A DNA stretch of 64,000 nt from contig CM051521.1 in assembly GCA_028015205.1 (NCBI GenBank), positions 105,686,513-105,750,512 on the forward strand, in the 5' to 3' direction. The position numbers and the translations under genes were made by a program. The notes under the pieces are model-generated. The model did no database searches. It was not told where the DNA came from and worked only from the letters and a program-made list of their open reading frames with translations. Source of the DNA: Mytilisepta virgata (lineage: Eukaryota > Mollusca > Bivalvia > Mytilida > Mytilidae). Below, piece by piece: positions 34,601 through 46,119 of the stretch (position 1 is the first letter of the stretch; each line of letters opens with the position of its first letter).

Positions 34601-37600
34601 ATATTTAAGTTCATACAGTCTGCTCTGCTTTAATCTTTGTGTTAGTTAACCTGACATCATTCCCATGCGCATTATTGAAAAGTAAAAATAGAAAAATTGT
34701 AAACTTATCCATTCGAAAAAAAAATTACTACAGCGATACAAATAATTATTAATTATTCATTTTCTCCTGTGATCTAAGTTAAATAACCAATTTATTTTCA
34801 AATTACTTAAGCTCGTAAAAGTAGCACCCGAGAAATTATTTTTGAAACAAAAAGAAATTATACAACACCATTGACTTAAATATCAACAAAGGAGATCAAA
34901 CAGAGGACAGGTTCTTTAATTAATTTTAAAAGATAAGACGAAAAAATTCTTTTTACTTTACAAAATACATTCCGAAAAACAAATAAAACTGGAAACATTT
35001 AATGTAAAGCAGTCATTAGCTACTCAACAAAAATTCAATTAAAAGCTGGGTTTTCTTTTGATCATGTCTTGAACTGTTCTATGTGACACATGATTCTTCT
35101 GAAAATACAGAATAACATAGCATTGTCTTTTAATTTAAATTAGTTAAGAAGTATGATTTTTCACCCTAATCTAAGATAAGATCCCTGAATATGTTTGAAG
35201 TGCGTTTGAAATCTCAAAGATTACACAAAAACTTAAAAGAAGAGTCCGCCTTTCGTGGCAGAGGACCGTAAATTTGGGCTGATATATTTGATTTATTATT
35301 TAGCAAACCGAACATTATAATTAGGTCCGCAAGAATTGCGTTAAACAATATTGTATTACTTTTGTGTCTGTTTGGAAAATTGTAAATCAATTAGATAAAT
35401 AGAATACTTTGACGAATTTGAGTTTCATCTTACATTTTAAAGCCTAATTCAAGAATTACGGCATTTTAAGTACTTGTTTTCTTTCTTCAGGCATTTCAAA
35501 AGTTGCCACTTAAATATTCTAATATACGTCGCAAACAACAAAACCTTTTTGTTATTCTGAAATTATATACGAATAGTTCATTGTCAGATGATTTTTATTG
35601 ACTGTAAAAGAGTATAACATTCAGAATATCTTAGGTGCAGTTTCTTGTTTATTTTAACTAAGAATATATGTGTATAAATGTACAGGATTAAAATTAATTT
35701 AATAAATAATTAAATAAATATAAATAAATAAATAAAAGAATTAAATAATTCAGCAATTATTAGCAAGTCGACTAAGTGTTCTGTAATATATTTTTATGAA
35801 TGAATTTGAATTAAATTTATTATGGTTCAAATCTGATTTTAACATAAATATGAGCGTTTGATGTTTTTTTCATTTAAAAAGTAAGAAATTGAAATTATTT
35901 ACAGAAAACTGAAAAAGAGGAAAATACATATATACATGCAGTAGATTTACAAGATATAGACATATAAACACAAATCTTAACTATTTTATTTCTTGTAGAC
36001 GACCTATTGTACCTTGACATATAATCTGTCTTTATTATGCAAAATATGCACTAATTGTTTGACTTACAGGAGGTATCTTGTGTGGGTTATACAAAGAATC
36101 TTAAAGAAAAATGAAATGTATATCACTTAAATTCAATAAAAAGGTCAAGCTATATGTTTTACATAGACACAATAAAGCATTTTTTACAAAGCCACATAAG
36201 GCAATGTATACATAATTTAGTTAAATTAATAATGCGTCAGTAAATGACATTATCAATAAACTGACCTAATCATGATAAACAATAGATATCATTCAAAATA
36301 AATCAAAATCCTTCTTAATTCTTTATATTCAATCTATGTTTTTTATTAATATTGACTGAAAAAAAAATCAGATCTATCATCTTGATCGTTTATTAACCCC
36401 TGATAGAACCTCTGGTGCTGGGCATCGACTGTCACATGACGTGACGTAGACGGACTATTTACCACCTTTTTATTGTTCTTGTGTACCAAAAGTTTTGTAA
36501 AGGGGCTTTTTCTTTCAGCAAAACGGGTTAAAGATAAGCATGATTGACATTATTCAATCTCGTCACCTCACGCAGAGCAAAGATGCAATCAGTCAACTTA
36601 TTGCCTAAATCCTTCAAAATTTCTTCTGGTAGGTCAGTCATATTCAAAATTTTTAATTTTACCCTTATTTAATGTCAAAATATTCATAAGATTTATCTAA
36701 ATAAAAGTTGAAATACAATAACATTTGCGATAATATTCCGAATATGAAGTAAAATAGACATAGTACTAGAAATAATGACATTGTTATTACACAGCCAATT
36801 AAAATACAAATTATTCAAATCACAAGAAGATATTAATATTGATATAAATGACGTTTGTTGTATTTAGCCAATAATCAAATATCATCTCATCTTTGAAAAA
36901 AATTAAAATAGGGATTCATTTACAAAATCCAGTCTTTTTAACGTTAATAATTAAAATTCTTTGATACCAATTTCGATGCCCAAGATGTGCACATTTCGTC
37001 GAGTTACGACTCACCAGTTACGCTCAAAATCTAAAATGTTGAAAACCAAAAACAACAATAACAAAATATGTAAATATTAAATAAAAATAGCAATTGTATT
37101 TTATTGTTCATACAGGATGACATGTTAACTTAAGAAATTAAAGCAGTCAAAATACGCTAAGTTTTCGTATGAGCTGGAATAAAATATTTTTAAATTTAAA
37201 ACTTAAACTTTATAATATTTCGAAATAAATTACATTGTGTGTGGCTTTTTAAAGTAAAAATAAGTTCTGACATATTTGTCGGAAATATAATGAAATAACT
37301 AAATTCAGCTAAATGTGATTTTAATTCTACTTTGATTACTTTATTTTTGATACTATATTTTACATGATAAATTAGACATCAATCCATATCATACATCCGT
37401 AATTTACATCGTTTACAAAAATCTATACCCCAAACGTCTCATAAATTATTCCTAAATTGGATGTATCAACAAGCGGCAAACATATGCGGTGTAAAAATCT
37501 TCTACAACGTATAAATTTTTATGTATACAATAAACAATATAATGAGTTACCTTGTGTCAGTTTACTTGTCTACCCTGTAATTTAGGTCTGCATCATCTGG

Positions 37601-39272
37601 GGAAATAAAACATTAATTCAATTAAAATGGAGTGTAACCCTTAATTTAAATGAAAATGATATACCTTAAAAAGTTTTGAAAGCATGATCTTAAACCAAAG
37701 ATCTTTTTATCCCAGCAGAATTACGAACTAGCGTTTAAAGTGTATAATCATTGTTCCGATGTGACTTTGTTCAAAACCAAGTTTTCTTTATTCTAACGAT
37801 CAGACAAAGTACCCCTCTAATAGCATTGGTAGTAATACTGCTTGGCCTTTGCCTATTAGGAATAGAATCCTTAGATCATTCCAGAGTTGCGTTGTCTTTT
37901 TATGACCGAATGTGACAGAAATATAGCTCTGTGTATTTTTTGTACTTAACCCTTTAATCATTTGTATCAGTGTAAAATAGTTTGAATGAAGTAAATAATT
38001 TAATCAAAACAATTTGTTGAACTCATTAAAGAAGATACGTGGCTATGATAATAACAAATTAATTTTACAACTTAAAGATCAAATAACGAGATTTGTTTTA
38101 ATGTCTTGAAGTTCAACAAATTATTCAAGTTCATTAAATACAGATATATTCAATTTTGAAGTGGAAAAAAATATACTGTTTTGTTTATACTTAAGCGAAG
38201 GATTTAAAATTTTGAAACTCTGAAATAAAATAAAATGTATAATGTCTAGAACAGAAATAAAAACATTTGAAAATGAAAATATTGTGTCCGTTTATTAGAA
38301 TTTATTTAAATCCTTTTAAAGAAATATAGATGTATGTCTTTATGATATCGCTTGACGCAAATAACAAAAAAAAAAAAAAAAAAAAAAAATAAATAAAAAT
38401 AATAATAATAATAAAATTACATTATTGAATTTATGACTATATATTCTTTGATAAATATTTTTTTTACAGAAAACAATTTTTTAAATAAAAAAAACGTTGT
38501 GAATATTTAGTAAATATTTAATCAATTGTTTTATGTTCAGGTATGGTTCCAAAATAGGCGGGCGAAATGGCGCAAAAAAGAACACACAAAGAAAGGACCT
38601 GGAAGACCGGCACATAATGCTCATCCTCAAACATGCAGTGGTGCTCCAATGGACCCGGACGAAATTAAACGTAAAGAATTAGAACGTGCAGAAAAGAAAA
38701 GAAGAAAACAGGAAGAAAGACTGAAAAAATTAGAAGAAAAGAGAAAATCACTGCAAGACGGTAAACCATTAAATGAGGGATCAACTGATTCACAAGAGGA
38801 GGATAAAGATGAAGTCGATGAAATAAGAGACAGATCTGAATATTCTCATTGTTCTAACAATTCTGTTTCTGATGACACAAGTGACAATGAATCTTCTACA
38901 AGTGAAAATGATCATGAGGCTGATAGAAAATTTTCATTTAGCATTGACAGTTTATTGGAAGCGCCAAAAGTTCCGAGAGGCAGACGACCTAATTCAAAAT
39001 ATCCACGTGTTCAAGCGAGCAAATCAGTGAACGCTTTAGGACTCGGAATGATGCCATTGTATCCAATTACACAACCTATAGGGTTTCTTGTAGAACAAAA
39101 AATGCGTGCTGCCTCACGGTGTAATAATGAAGACAGTAAAGATAGCATAGAAAGTGCTACAGGCGATAATGACAATAATATAGTTAATGTAGAACATTTA
39201 AGTGACATTGAGGGTCAGAGGTCAGAATCTAGTGCTGAAGAATACAGATCTCAAAACTGCAAGAGTCACTGA
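31263..39272 (+). CDS. uncx: UNCX / unc-4 paired-like homeobox transcription factor (three exons, whole coding span)
   Basis: Spliced coding sequence join(31263..31614, 31930..32105, 38541..39272), 419 residues if the first Met is used. The homeodomain is residues 131-190 and has the canonical L16, F20, W48, F49, Q50, N51 and R53. It is followed by the [10 protein letters not shown] / TCSG / PMDP block that I know as diagnostic of UNCX, then a charged helix at about 214-246. After that come a Ser/Asp/Glu-rich linker (about 256-304), an eh1-like FSIDSLL (309-315) and [12 protein letters not shown] (349-360); vertebrate UNCX has close matches to both motifs. Family knowledge: nuclear DNA-binding factor; C. 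elegans UNC-4 represses alternative motor-neuron fates with the Groucho protein UNC-37, and vertebrate Uncx acts in the posterior sclerotome and neurons. The role in this animal is inference. All splice junctions are GT-AG and keep frame (phases 1 and 0). No frameshift or stop is visible, so the gene looks intact. Confidence 0.95.
31615..31929 (+). other. uncx intron 1 (315 bp, phase 1)
   Basis: Starts GTATGT and ends with a T-rich tract and CAG. AT-rich, with no embedded repeat or open frame of interest. Its removal joins the N-terminal exon to the homeodomain exon in frame. Confidence 0.9.
31930..32105 (+). CDS. uncx: uncx exon 2 (homeodomain residues 1-46)
   Basis: Acceptor TTTTTTCAG ends at 31929; donor CAG|GTAAGA starts at 32106. 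With the leftover G of exon 1 it encodes 59 codons: an acidic/Ser-rich lead (EHDDDSSES), then homeodomain residues 1-46 from 31968. Helix 1 and helix 2 are complete, with the UNCX-type [17 protein letters not shown] and [20 protein letters not shown]. The exon stops exactly between homeodomain positions 46 (Q) and 47 (V), a position used by introns in many paired-class homeobox genes. Confidence 0.95.
36395..36640 (+). promoter_or_regulatory. Candidate intronic enhancer of uncx
   Basis: Inside intron 2 the base composition and complexity rise for about 245 bp. The segment carries a CACATG E-box overlapping a doubled TGACGT (CRE/bZIP-like, 36437-36447) and TGATTGACAT (36541-36550), which resembles a PBX/TALE site. 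It matches none of the repeats seen elsewhere in the window. The enhancer function is inference. Confidence 0.3.
36960..37070 (+). repeat. Dispersed ~100-bp repeat, copy B (in uncx intron 2)
   Basis: GATGCCCAAGATGTGCACAT, TTCGTCGAGTTACGACTCAC, CGCTCAAAATC and TTGAAAACCAAAAACAAC follow the family order. Sense orientation relative to uncx. Confidence 0.75.
38366..38415 (+). repeat. A run and AATAAT microsatellite near the uncx exon 3 acceptor
   Basis: A long A run (about two dozen bases) followed by AATAA/AATAAT repeats. Length is likely polymorphic. Confidence 0.85.
38541..39272 (+). CDS. uncx: uncx exon 3 (homeodomain recognition helix and C-terminal region)
   Basis: Acceptor TTATGTTCAG ends at 38540; the exon opens in phase 0 with V47-W48-F49-Q50-N51 and runs to TGA at 39270-39272 (243 residues). 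Homeodomain residues 47-60 occupy 38541-38582. Then come the conserved basic stretch, a Lys/Glu-rich helix that could form a coiled coil, a low-complexity acidic/serine linker, the eh1-like motif at 38937-38957, a Pro/Arg patch (VPRGRRP), the [12 protein letters not shown] motif at 39057-39092 and an acidic tail. The frame also reads open for five codons upstream of the acceptor from a TTG; that is intron and not a separate gene. Confidence 0.95.
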   Translation, partial: VWFQNRRAKWRKKEHTKKGPGRPAHNAHPQTCSGAPMDPDEIKRKELERAEKKRRKQEERLKKLEEKRKSLQDGKPLNEGSTDSQEEDKDEVDEIRDRSEYSHCSNNSVSDDTSDNESSTSENDHEADRKFSFSIDSLLEAPKVPRGRRPNSKYPRVQASKSVNALGLGMMPLYPITQPIGFLVEQKMRAASRCNNEDSKDSIESATGDNDNNIVNVEHLSDIEGQRSESSAEEYRSQNCKSH

Positions 39273-39606
39273 TATTACAACGAAACAATATACAACAATG
39301 AAAAACGTTATCGTGCTATATTATAATATTTATGTATCAGTTCGAACTGTTTTAAGCATGTAATACAGATATATAATATTACTTGCTTAGTCAAAATTTC
39401 AACTACAAGCAGAGGTGTAAACCGAGATAGGGCAATGTGCAATGAGCATAACAAATTGTTCGTTAAATGTGTTATTCGTACCACTTGACTCTTCACGACC
39501 GAACAAACGCAGTGGGATTAAAAGACCCGACGCAGATATTATTACAATGATCTGCTGCAGTTATGATTATTTATGTTAATGTTTCTATTTTGTTTGCCTA
39601 AATAAA
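39273..39606 (+). terminator. uncx 3' UTR with poly(A) signal
   Basis: The first clear canonical AATAAA after the stop is at 39601-39606, preceded by T-rich sequence. Cleavage would be expected roughly 10-30 bp further on, giving a 3' UTR of about 350 bp. Other weaker AT-rich signals occur, so alternative ends are possible. Confidence 0.55.
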
Positions 39607-41202
39607 TGTCGACAAATATTCTTAATTTGATGGGTCTATTTTACTTAAACACTTGATCAAACAATTTTTATTCAGAATGGGTGCCTGAATTAGTGATGTT
39701 TTAATCTGATAAACCGTGGTCTAATGCCTTAATTGATGAATGGTGAAATAGTTTTCACTCCAAAGCTAACTTGGTATTTATGTTGGCTTGCTCTACAAGT
39801 ACAAATTATTAAAAATAGGTGAAAAAATTTGGCACTAATTACCTTTAAAGAATTTAATTATAGTTATAATACAAACGTTGGTTTGAAATGAATGTTAGTT
39901 GTATCATAACAGTAATAGGTAGAATTAAGAATATTATTATTAATTTTAGATATTATAAATATTTATATGTGTGCATGCCGATTACTTTAAATCATTCCAA
40001 ATTTGAAATAATGACAACTAAATAAGAAAATGTTTTAAAGACCCGGAACCATACAATAGATTCGACTAAAATAAGGCATATAATTTAGACCATGAAAGTG
40101 ACTCATCGGGTAAACTCTTGATGTCCTGTCAACTCAACAGACTGGTGCACTGTTACATACTATAAGTGGACTTTATATGAATAGAAATTATTAGGGCATA
40201 TAAAAAATAATTATATGACTAATATGTGTATTTTGTTTTGAACAGTGTTTATTAGTATCTGCATGATGGAAGTAAAAAATCTTAAATTTCATTATCTACT
40301 TTCATTGAATATCTAAAAAGAAAATAAAAAAAAATCTTATTGAATTATATGGTAAACAATATTTCTTTACAGTTGAACACACAATTAACAATAAATAAAT
40401 TAAAAAATAAATAAATAAATAAATGACATATAACAAATAAATAATAAATAGGAATATTAAGTATACTTAACTGCTTTTAGGTTCATTCTGTCTGTGTTCT
40501 AGCTTTTTCTCACATTAAAAGTGAAGATTTAAAAAAAGAAAAAAATATTAATAATAGCAACAAGAATAATTCTAAAATCAAATAAATCTTATTGCTTCTA
40601 TAATTTGCATACATCAATCAATAATAAATGAATATGCTAAAAATATGGTTTTTAAATACTGAAAATTTGCTGTTGCAATTTTTTTTCTAAGGCTCTGGAG
40701 TATCGTATTTTATCTTGATTTGTGTTGTGGTGATTCTGGCACTTGAATCTGTTCTGTTTGGATTATTTTATTTCCGATGATGAGAGATGAATTGTCAAAA
40801 TATGCTTATTTTGGTATAATCAAATTGATCATGCCGAAGAGATGTTATTTCTGTGCTGTCTTGTTCTAGGGTTGTTTAGATTATTATACTTTTTTTTATT
40901 CTTTTAGTTATACATGCATACTTGTGGCGTTTGTTTGTTGTGTTCCGTTCTCCCGCGTTGTCTTTTTTCTTGGACTTCGAGTCCCAATGTTTTGTGGCTT
41001 CGTATTCTTTTGCCGATATTTATGAGATTAAAAACTTCTGATTTATAATGTTGAGAGAGTAGCACATAAAGAAAACGTCAAAGATAGGTACAAAATCCAA
41101 ATATCGACAGAGCTGCTTTTACATTCAGATGTTTTAAATGATAATATCTTATCACTAACAAGGTGCTTCTATCAAGTAAACCTAAAGTCAAATGAACTTT
41201 TT
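39607..41202. other. Gene-free sequence downstream of uncx
   Basis: AT-rich; AAAT/AATAAA microsatellite at about 40400-40450. No gene supported. Confidence 0.5.
40905..41005 (+). mobile_element. Possible retroelement tail fragment
   Basis: T/G-rich stretch with GTTCCGTTCTCCCGCGTTG and CTTCGTATTCTTTTGCCG, resembling the plus-sense version of the tail blocks seen elsewhere in the window. Short and diverged; the assignment is by general likeness only. Confidence 0.3.
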
Positions 41203-41297
41203 GTTTTGGTTTTCAACGTTTTAAGCCTAGAGCATAACTAAGGAGTCTTAAATCGACGAAATATGCCCAACTTGTGCAACAAAATGGGTATCATGGA
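41203..41297 (-). repeat. Dispersed ~100-bp repeat, copy C
   Basis: On the minus strand: TTGCACAAGTTGGGCATATT, TCGTCGATTTAAGACTCC, GCTCTAGGC and GTTGAAAACCAAAACAA, in family order. Confidence 0.7.
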
Positions 41298-44200
41298 ATT
41301 TATCACACTAGTTTTGAATAGCATTACACAGGAGTTTAAGCCATTGGTCTGAATCTGTTAAGTCTGTTTTACAACATACTTTCATCTGATATTAGAAACT
41401 GCATCAATTGTTTAAAAAACCAACATTGATGATTGTTGTAAATCTAATTTTTCGGAGTTCATTTTTAACTTCTGAAATGCTCTACCTTCCAAAAACATAA
41501 ATGAAATACTCATGTAGTTGTCTGTCAGAAATGTAATAAATATAAATACAGAAATTATACCTGGAAAAAATAGTATGATACAGAATTTGCATCTTTTGAA
41601 TCTTTCCACAATGGCACTCGCACAGCGTACAATACAACATGAAAAATACATGCTACAGACTGTTGGAAGATTATATCGATTATGTATGCTAGTGATGTTG
41701 CATGGTTTTAAAAGTAACAGATCAAAAGGTAGTTTCAGCAATGTTCTATATTATAGTACTGCATAGGTCCACATTCGGAATTTTGGTTGTCCAAAATTAT
41801 AATTTTCTTAATATATTCACTTTATTTCTTCCAAACATATATTTTTCCTTTTATATAAGCAATTTTTGCCGGATTTTCTCTACAATTTTTAAGTATAATT
41901 CAACATAAAAGCTTTGAAATAGTGGCATAGGTAGAAGTGATGATATTTTTCTCGAATGCTTAGCTTTTCAGCTGTTCTGCATAATTTCTGCAATTTTCAG
42001 AGATATCTATGCCAATATTTTGAGTTAACTGTTTGTCAAACTTCGATATTTTACTCTTTACCATCGTCGAAAAATGAAAAAATGAATAAATTGACTCAGG
42101 TCGGTAAGTATAGCAAAGAGTAAGCGCGACCGACCGTGGGTTTTCGACGATGACTTTTTCACATGAAGAAGATTTAAATTTGAGATTTATTGAATTCAGT
42201 TTTCTTTTAATATAGAATAGACCATATAATGTATGTGATCTCGGAACTTTCTAAAACAAATACCTCTGTTAATCAAATTATGAGTGTACTGTGTATATGC
42301 TATATGCGTAAACAGGATACATCAGTACTAGAAATGTTCAAAAATTAATTAAATAAATAATACAAATGCATTTGTAGCACCTTTCGTGGCCATTTTTATG
42401 GCCTGGTTCTGGTACATTACTTTATATTAAGAAATTTTAACTTGATAACACAAAGTGTTTAAGGTATAAAATCAATCGTTTTCATTGGAGTTAATAAAAC
42501 AGAACAACAGTATATAATACCAATGACTTCTGTAATCTTGAGGCAGTCCAGGTCAAATTAATATGAATGAACATGAAATTCATTACTTCAATAGTGTATC
42601 AACAAAAAGGAAATTTTCACTTTAGACACGCTTTGGCTTTTACTTCTATGTCCTGCAACAAATAAAAAACTTGTAATTACTCCTGTATCAAATAAACGTA
42701 CGAGTATAAATTAAAATAAAACGGGTAAAGTTTCATTTTCAAGCAGGTGTATATAATATCAATTATCTGGGATTATGATTTTTTAAAAACATTTTTTTCT
42801 CGAAACTATTATTAACAATATATTATAGTGTATAGCTGTCATGAAAACAATCTACAATTACAATGAAAAAAATATAGAGCAACTTAATATTATTTCACAG
42901 CGAAGAAATTTAAATCATAATATTATTATAGAATTACCTAAAATCTACCTTTCAAATGTAAAAATTACATATTGCATACGTTTCATCTACAGATTTGTCA
43001 AAATTTTCGAAGCTAAGAAACACTTCTCTCATAGCTCCTCTCCTGATGTAACAGGCCTATCTTCGGCCATTTTGGTATTTGAGCACTACTGACACATAAT
43101 TTGTTGAAACATGCACATGCTGTGAATATAAAATGGTATGATTTGTTACATTTCACACCTTTTTATTGACCAAACGTGTTTCACTAAAGTATTTGAACAA
43201 AAGAGTGTACATTTGAATCGGTCCTATTTACAGCAGCTATATCAGTTGTAGTATACTTTGCAGAATTAAATAAATATTGAGATGTAATTTTATTACAGCT
43301 ATCAGTAGTCTTAGAAACCAATTTACTGTAGATATAGATGGTTTCGGTTATTAGGTTCGGTTGTCATAACAATGAAATAAATAAAAGTGTAATAATTTGA
43401 AATAGAAAGTCAATGTTCAACGTATAAATGCATCTGCACCTTTATACCAACACTGTTTTTTCCCCATTAAATATGCAAAAATAGAAAAACACAGATTTAC
43501 AACAGGTGTTTACCAGGATTATTTATACTTTTTTTTACATTTATGGACTAACTCTCAACGAAGAAAAGGGGTTGATTTTTGCTCATCGTTAATAGATAAC
43601 ATTTTAGTGTTTTTCATCTTTTCGATGTATTAATGTGATGAGTATGTCTGCTTATACATGTAATATATTTTTCATATGTAAGTGATGTTCGAATCTTTTC
43701 TAAAGTTTCCTTTTGTTCCAACAGTTTGTGTCTTAGAGCAGTTTATGCCATCTATGTGAATCAGCTTTTTTAGGCACAGAAAAAAACAAATCTAATATGA
43801 AACAGGAACACGACAGTAGCAATTTAAAAACTGACGAGAACTTGTAGAAATTCAATTATCCATGGAAGTCATTGTTAAATCAAATAAAACATTGTTCACA
43901 GGAAATATGAAGGTGTTTTGTTTTAATTTCCAGACAAAACTAATAATTTAGATACTAAATATTGAAACCATATCACTTTTTCATCCGTTTAGTTGATGTT
44001 AATATTTCTGTAAGATTTCGAAGAAATGACAAGAGTTTGATACAACAGAAAACGTGAGAACAATTCACAACAATAAATGAATAGATTGAGATCATAAATT
44101 ACATAGGAAATGTTTAAAAATAGAACTCCACTGTTTTTTGCATTCAGCGACAATCATACAAAACTTGTATAGTTTTACATTTGTGTCTTGAATTGAGAAA

Positions 44201-46119
44201 AATATTTCATAAAGTAATTTCCTATTCAGTTAATTCAAAAAATAATCTAAAGCAAACAAACACACATCATTAAATGGATATCGTTACTGTTTATGCAATA
44301 GGCTCTCAAATTTGCAGGATCTAGATAAAGAGACATTTTCGAGTTTATCCAAACTTAAACAGACGCTGTATTTTTAGTGATGGTCTCGTCTAGCAATTGT
44401 AAGGTGTATTTAGTGTCTTGTAGTTTGAGATGTAGTAAATAGTTGAAGATCACACAGCGACGACCAGCCTAATAGAATGTTATCCGATTGGTCTTTCCTT
44501 TTACATTTTCATATTATAAGGCCTTAACATCACTTAAACTTAACGAATGAAACCTGCCATAATTGTACTCAACCATGAATTTGGACATTTCACGTATTGT
44601 AACTGTGACCAATATCCCGTATCCTTTTATTTTTCTTATTAGATCTAAAGCTTAAGCTAACACAAAACACATTTTAGGCAATTATTGTATTGCCTGTTAT
44701 TAACAAAATGCTCATGATTTAAGCTTAATGCCTATTTTCGCTATTTACAACACACAAACACATATACCAATGTATATCAGCCAAAAAAAAAACCACTGAA
44801 GCAAAAACAGGAAGGGAGAAAATCATGAGACCGGTAGAATCGTAGACATCAACGTAAAAAAAATGAGACTACACGATAACTCATATAATAAAAACACACA
44901 GTGAACAAAAGAGACATGAAACAAGACGATACTTGCAATGTCACATTTTCCTAAAGTAATATTCTATGCCCTGGTAGGATACGTAACAGTATCCGCCAAA
45001 TTGCAGTCGTGGTTATAACGTCCAGTTTCTTATTTCTATTTATGAATGAAATGCGCCTGGTGACCTTAGGCAACTGACCTATTCAGCGTTGTGACGTCAA
45101 AATTCGCACGAGGATGTAACAAATTAGAAATTGGTCCCTCGTATGAGCTATCAAAATATTAAAATTAGAATCATAACAGACTTTTGTGAGATACAAACTC
45201 CTCTAGAAACTTCCTGCGTGGTCAAACAATGAACATCATATAGATATTTGTATACATGTATAACTACTTCAAGAGAAAAAAGTTCCGCCATACGGGTTAC
45301 TAAATTGAAAAACTAATCTTTCTTTCTGCACTTAAACGTAGAAAACAAATGAATATATGGGTACGTTGCTTTCGAGTATCGATTATTCCATTCGACTTTG
45401 GACAGGGCAGTAGGAATTTAATGCACACAAGGCATTGTGAAACAATAAGAATGCCGCTTTTGTATATTAATACTTTAAAATACAATTACACACTAACAAA
45501 GAATCTTTAATACAATCTTTAATACTAGTATCGCAATTAAATTCGGTATGTTAAAGCAATTATATATCACACATAAACACTATACATGCTTTTAATATTC
45601 TATAAACCAGTTTAATTATAAAAAATATGGTATAATTAGAATAGCTGTCACCAAGTGTTTGTAAAAACCATTTGGGGAGTAATCATCAGCTGGTTATCAA
45701 TATCTGCAATATTATATAAATCTTTCCATCAAACCTTATAATTGATTTTTTTTATATATTAACAATCGATTCCTCTTTTCTTGTTTTATTTAAAGTTCTT
45801 ATGTGGCAATAGCGCCTGTTAAAATTTCTTAGAAATACAACGAAGCATATCTGTCGTAATTGTTAAACCTTTGGATGAGCAAGAATGGTTTTTTCGATAT
45901 TTAAAATTTTACAAAGAGAATGTTATTAATAAACCAAAAAACAAATCAACTTGAAAAACCACTTACTTATAGTCAAACACACATAACAAAGAAAGCAACA
46001 TGTAACAACCAATTCAGTTTCAATGCTTAGTCAATGAAGTCTACAGTAGTCACCAATCAAAACGCAGTGAGGTATACGAACATATATCCTTCTCAGTTTG
46101 TTGCAGAGTTCGCATTGAC
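41298..46119. other. Gene-free sequence
   Basis: No supported gene. A nested inverted repeat lies at 42062-42152. Overlapping frames on both strands at 41412-41766 have no recognisable domain. 44760-44940 is A-rich and resembles retroelement tail debris. Confidence 0.45.
42062..42152. repeat. Nested inverted repeat
   Basis: Outer 12-bp perfect arms CATCGTCGAAAA (42062-42073) and TTTTCGACGATG (42141-42152), with an inner GGTCGGT / ACCGACC pair. Small foldback-type element. Confidence 0.6.

Larger units (their letters stand above)
32106..38540 (+). other. uncx intron 2 (6.4 kb, phase 0)
   Basis: Starts GTAAGA, ends TTATGTTCAG. Mostly AT-rich sequence with no coding exon I can support. It contains TAAA-type microsatellite sequence near 35695-35745, a less AT-rich 245-bp island at 36395-36640 (candidate enhancer), one copy of a dispersed ~100-bp repeat at 36960-37070, and a long A run followed by AATAAT repeats at about 38366-38415, roughly 130-170 bp before the acceptor. 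Confidence 0.9.

Noticed and set aside
38526..38540. TTG-initiated start for the 248-residue frame over uncx exon 3
   Set aside because: The sequence is the end of intron 2; TTATGTTCAG is the splice acceptor and the frame joins exon 2 within the homeodomain.
41412..41908. Overlapping frames on both strands
   Set aside because: Mutual shadows without domain or splice evidence.
43680..43710. GTTCGAATC resembling a tRNA T-loop
   Set aside because: No matching acceptor, anticodon or D-arm sequences at the right spacing.
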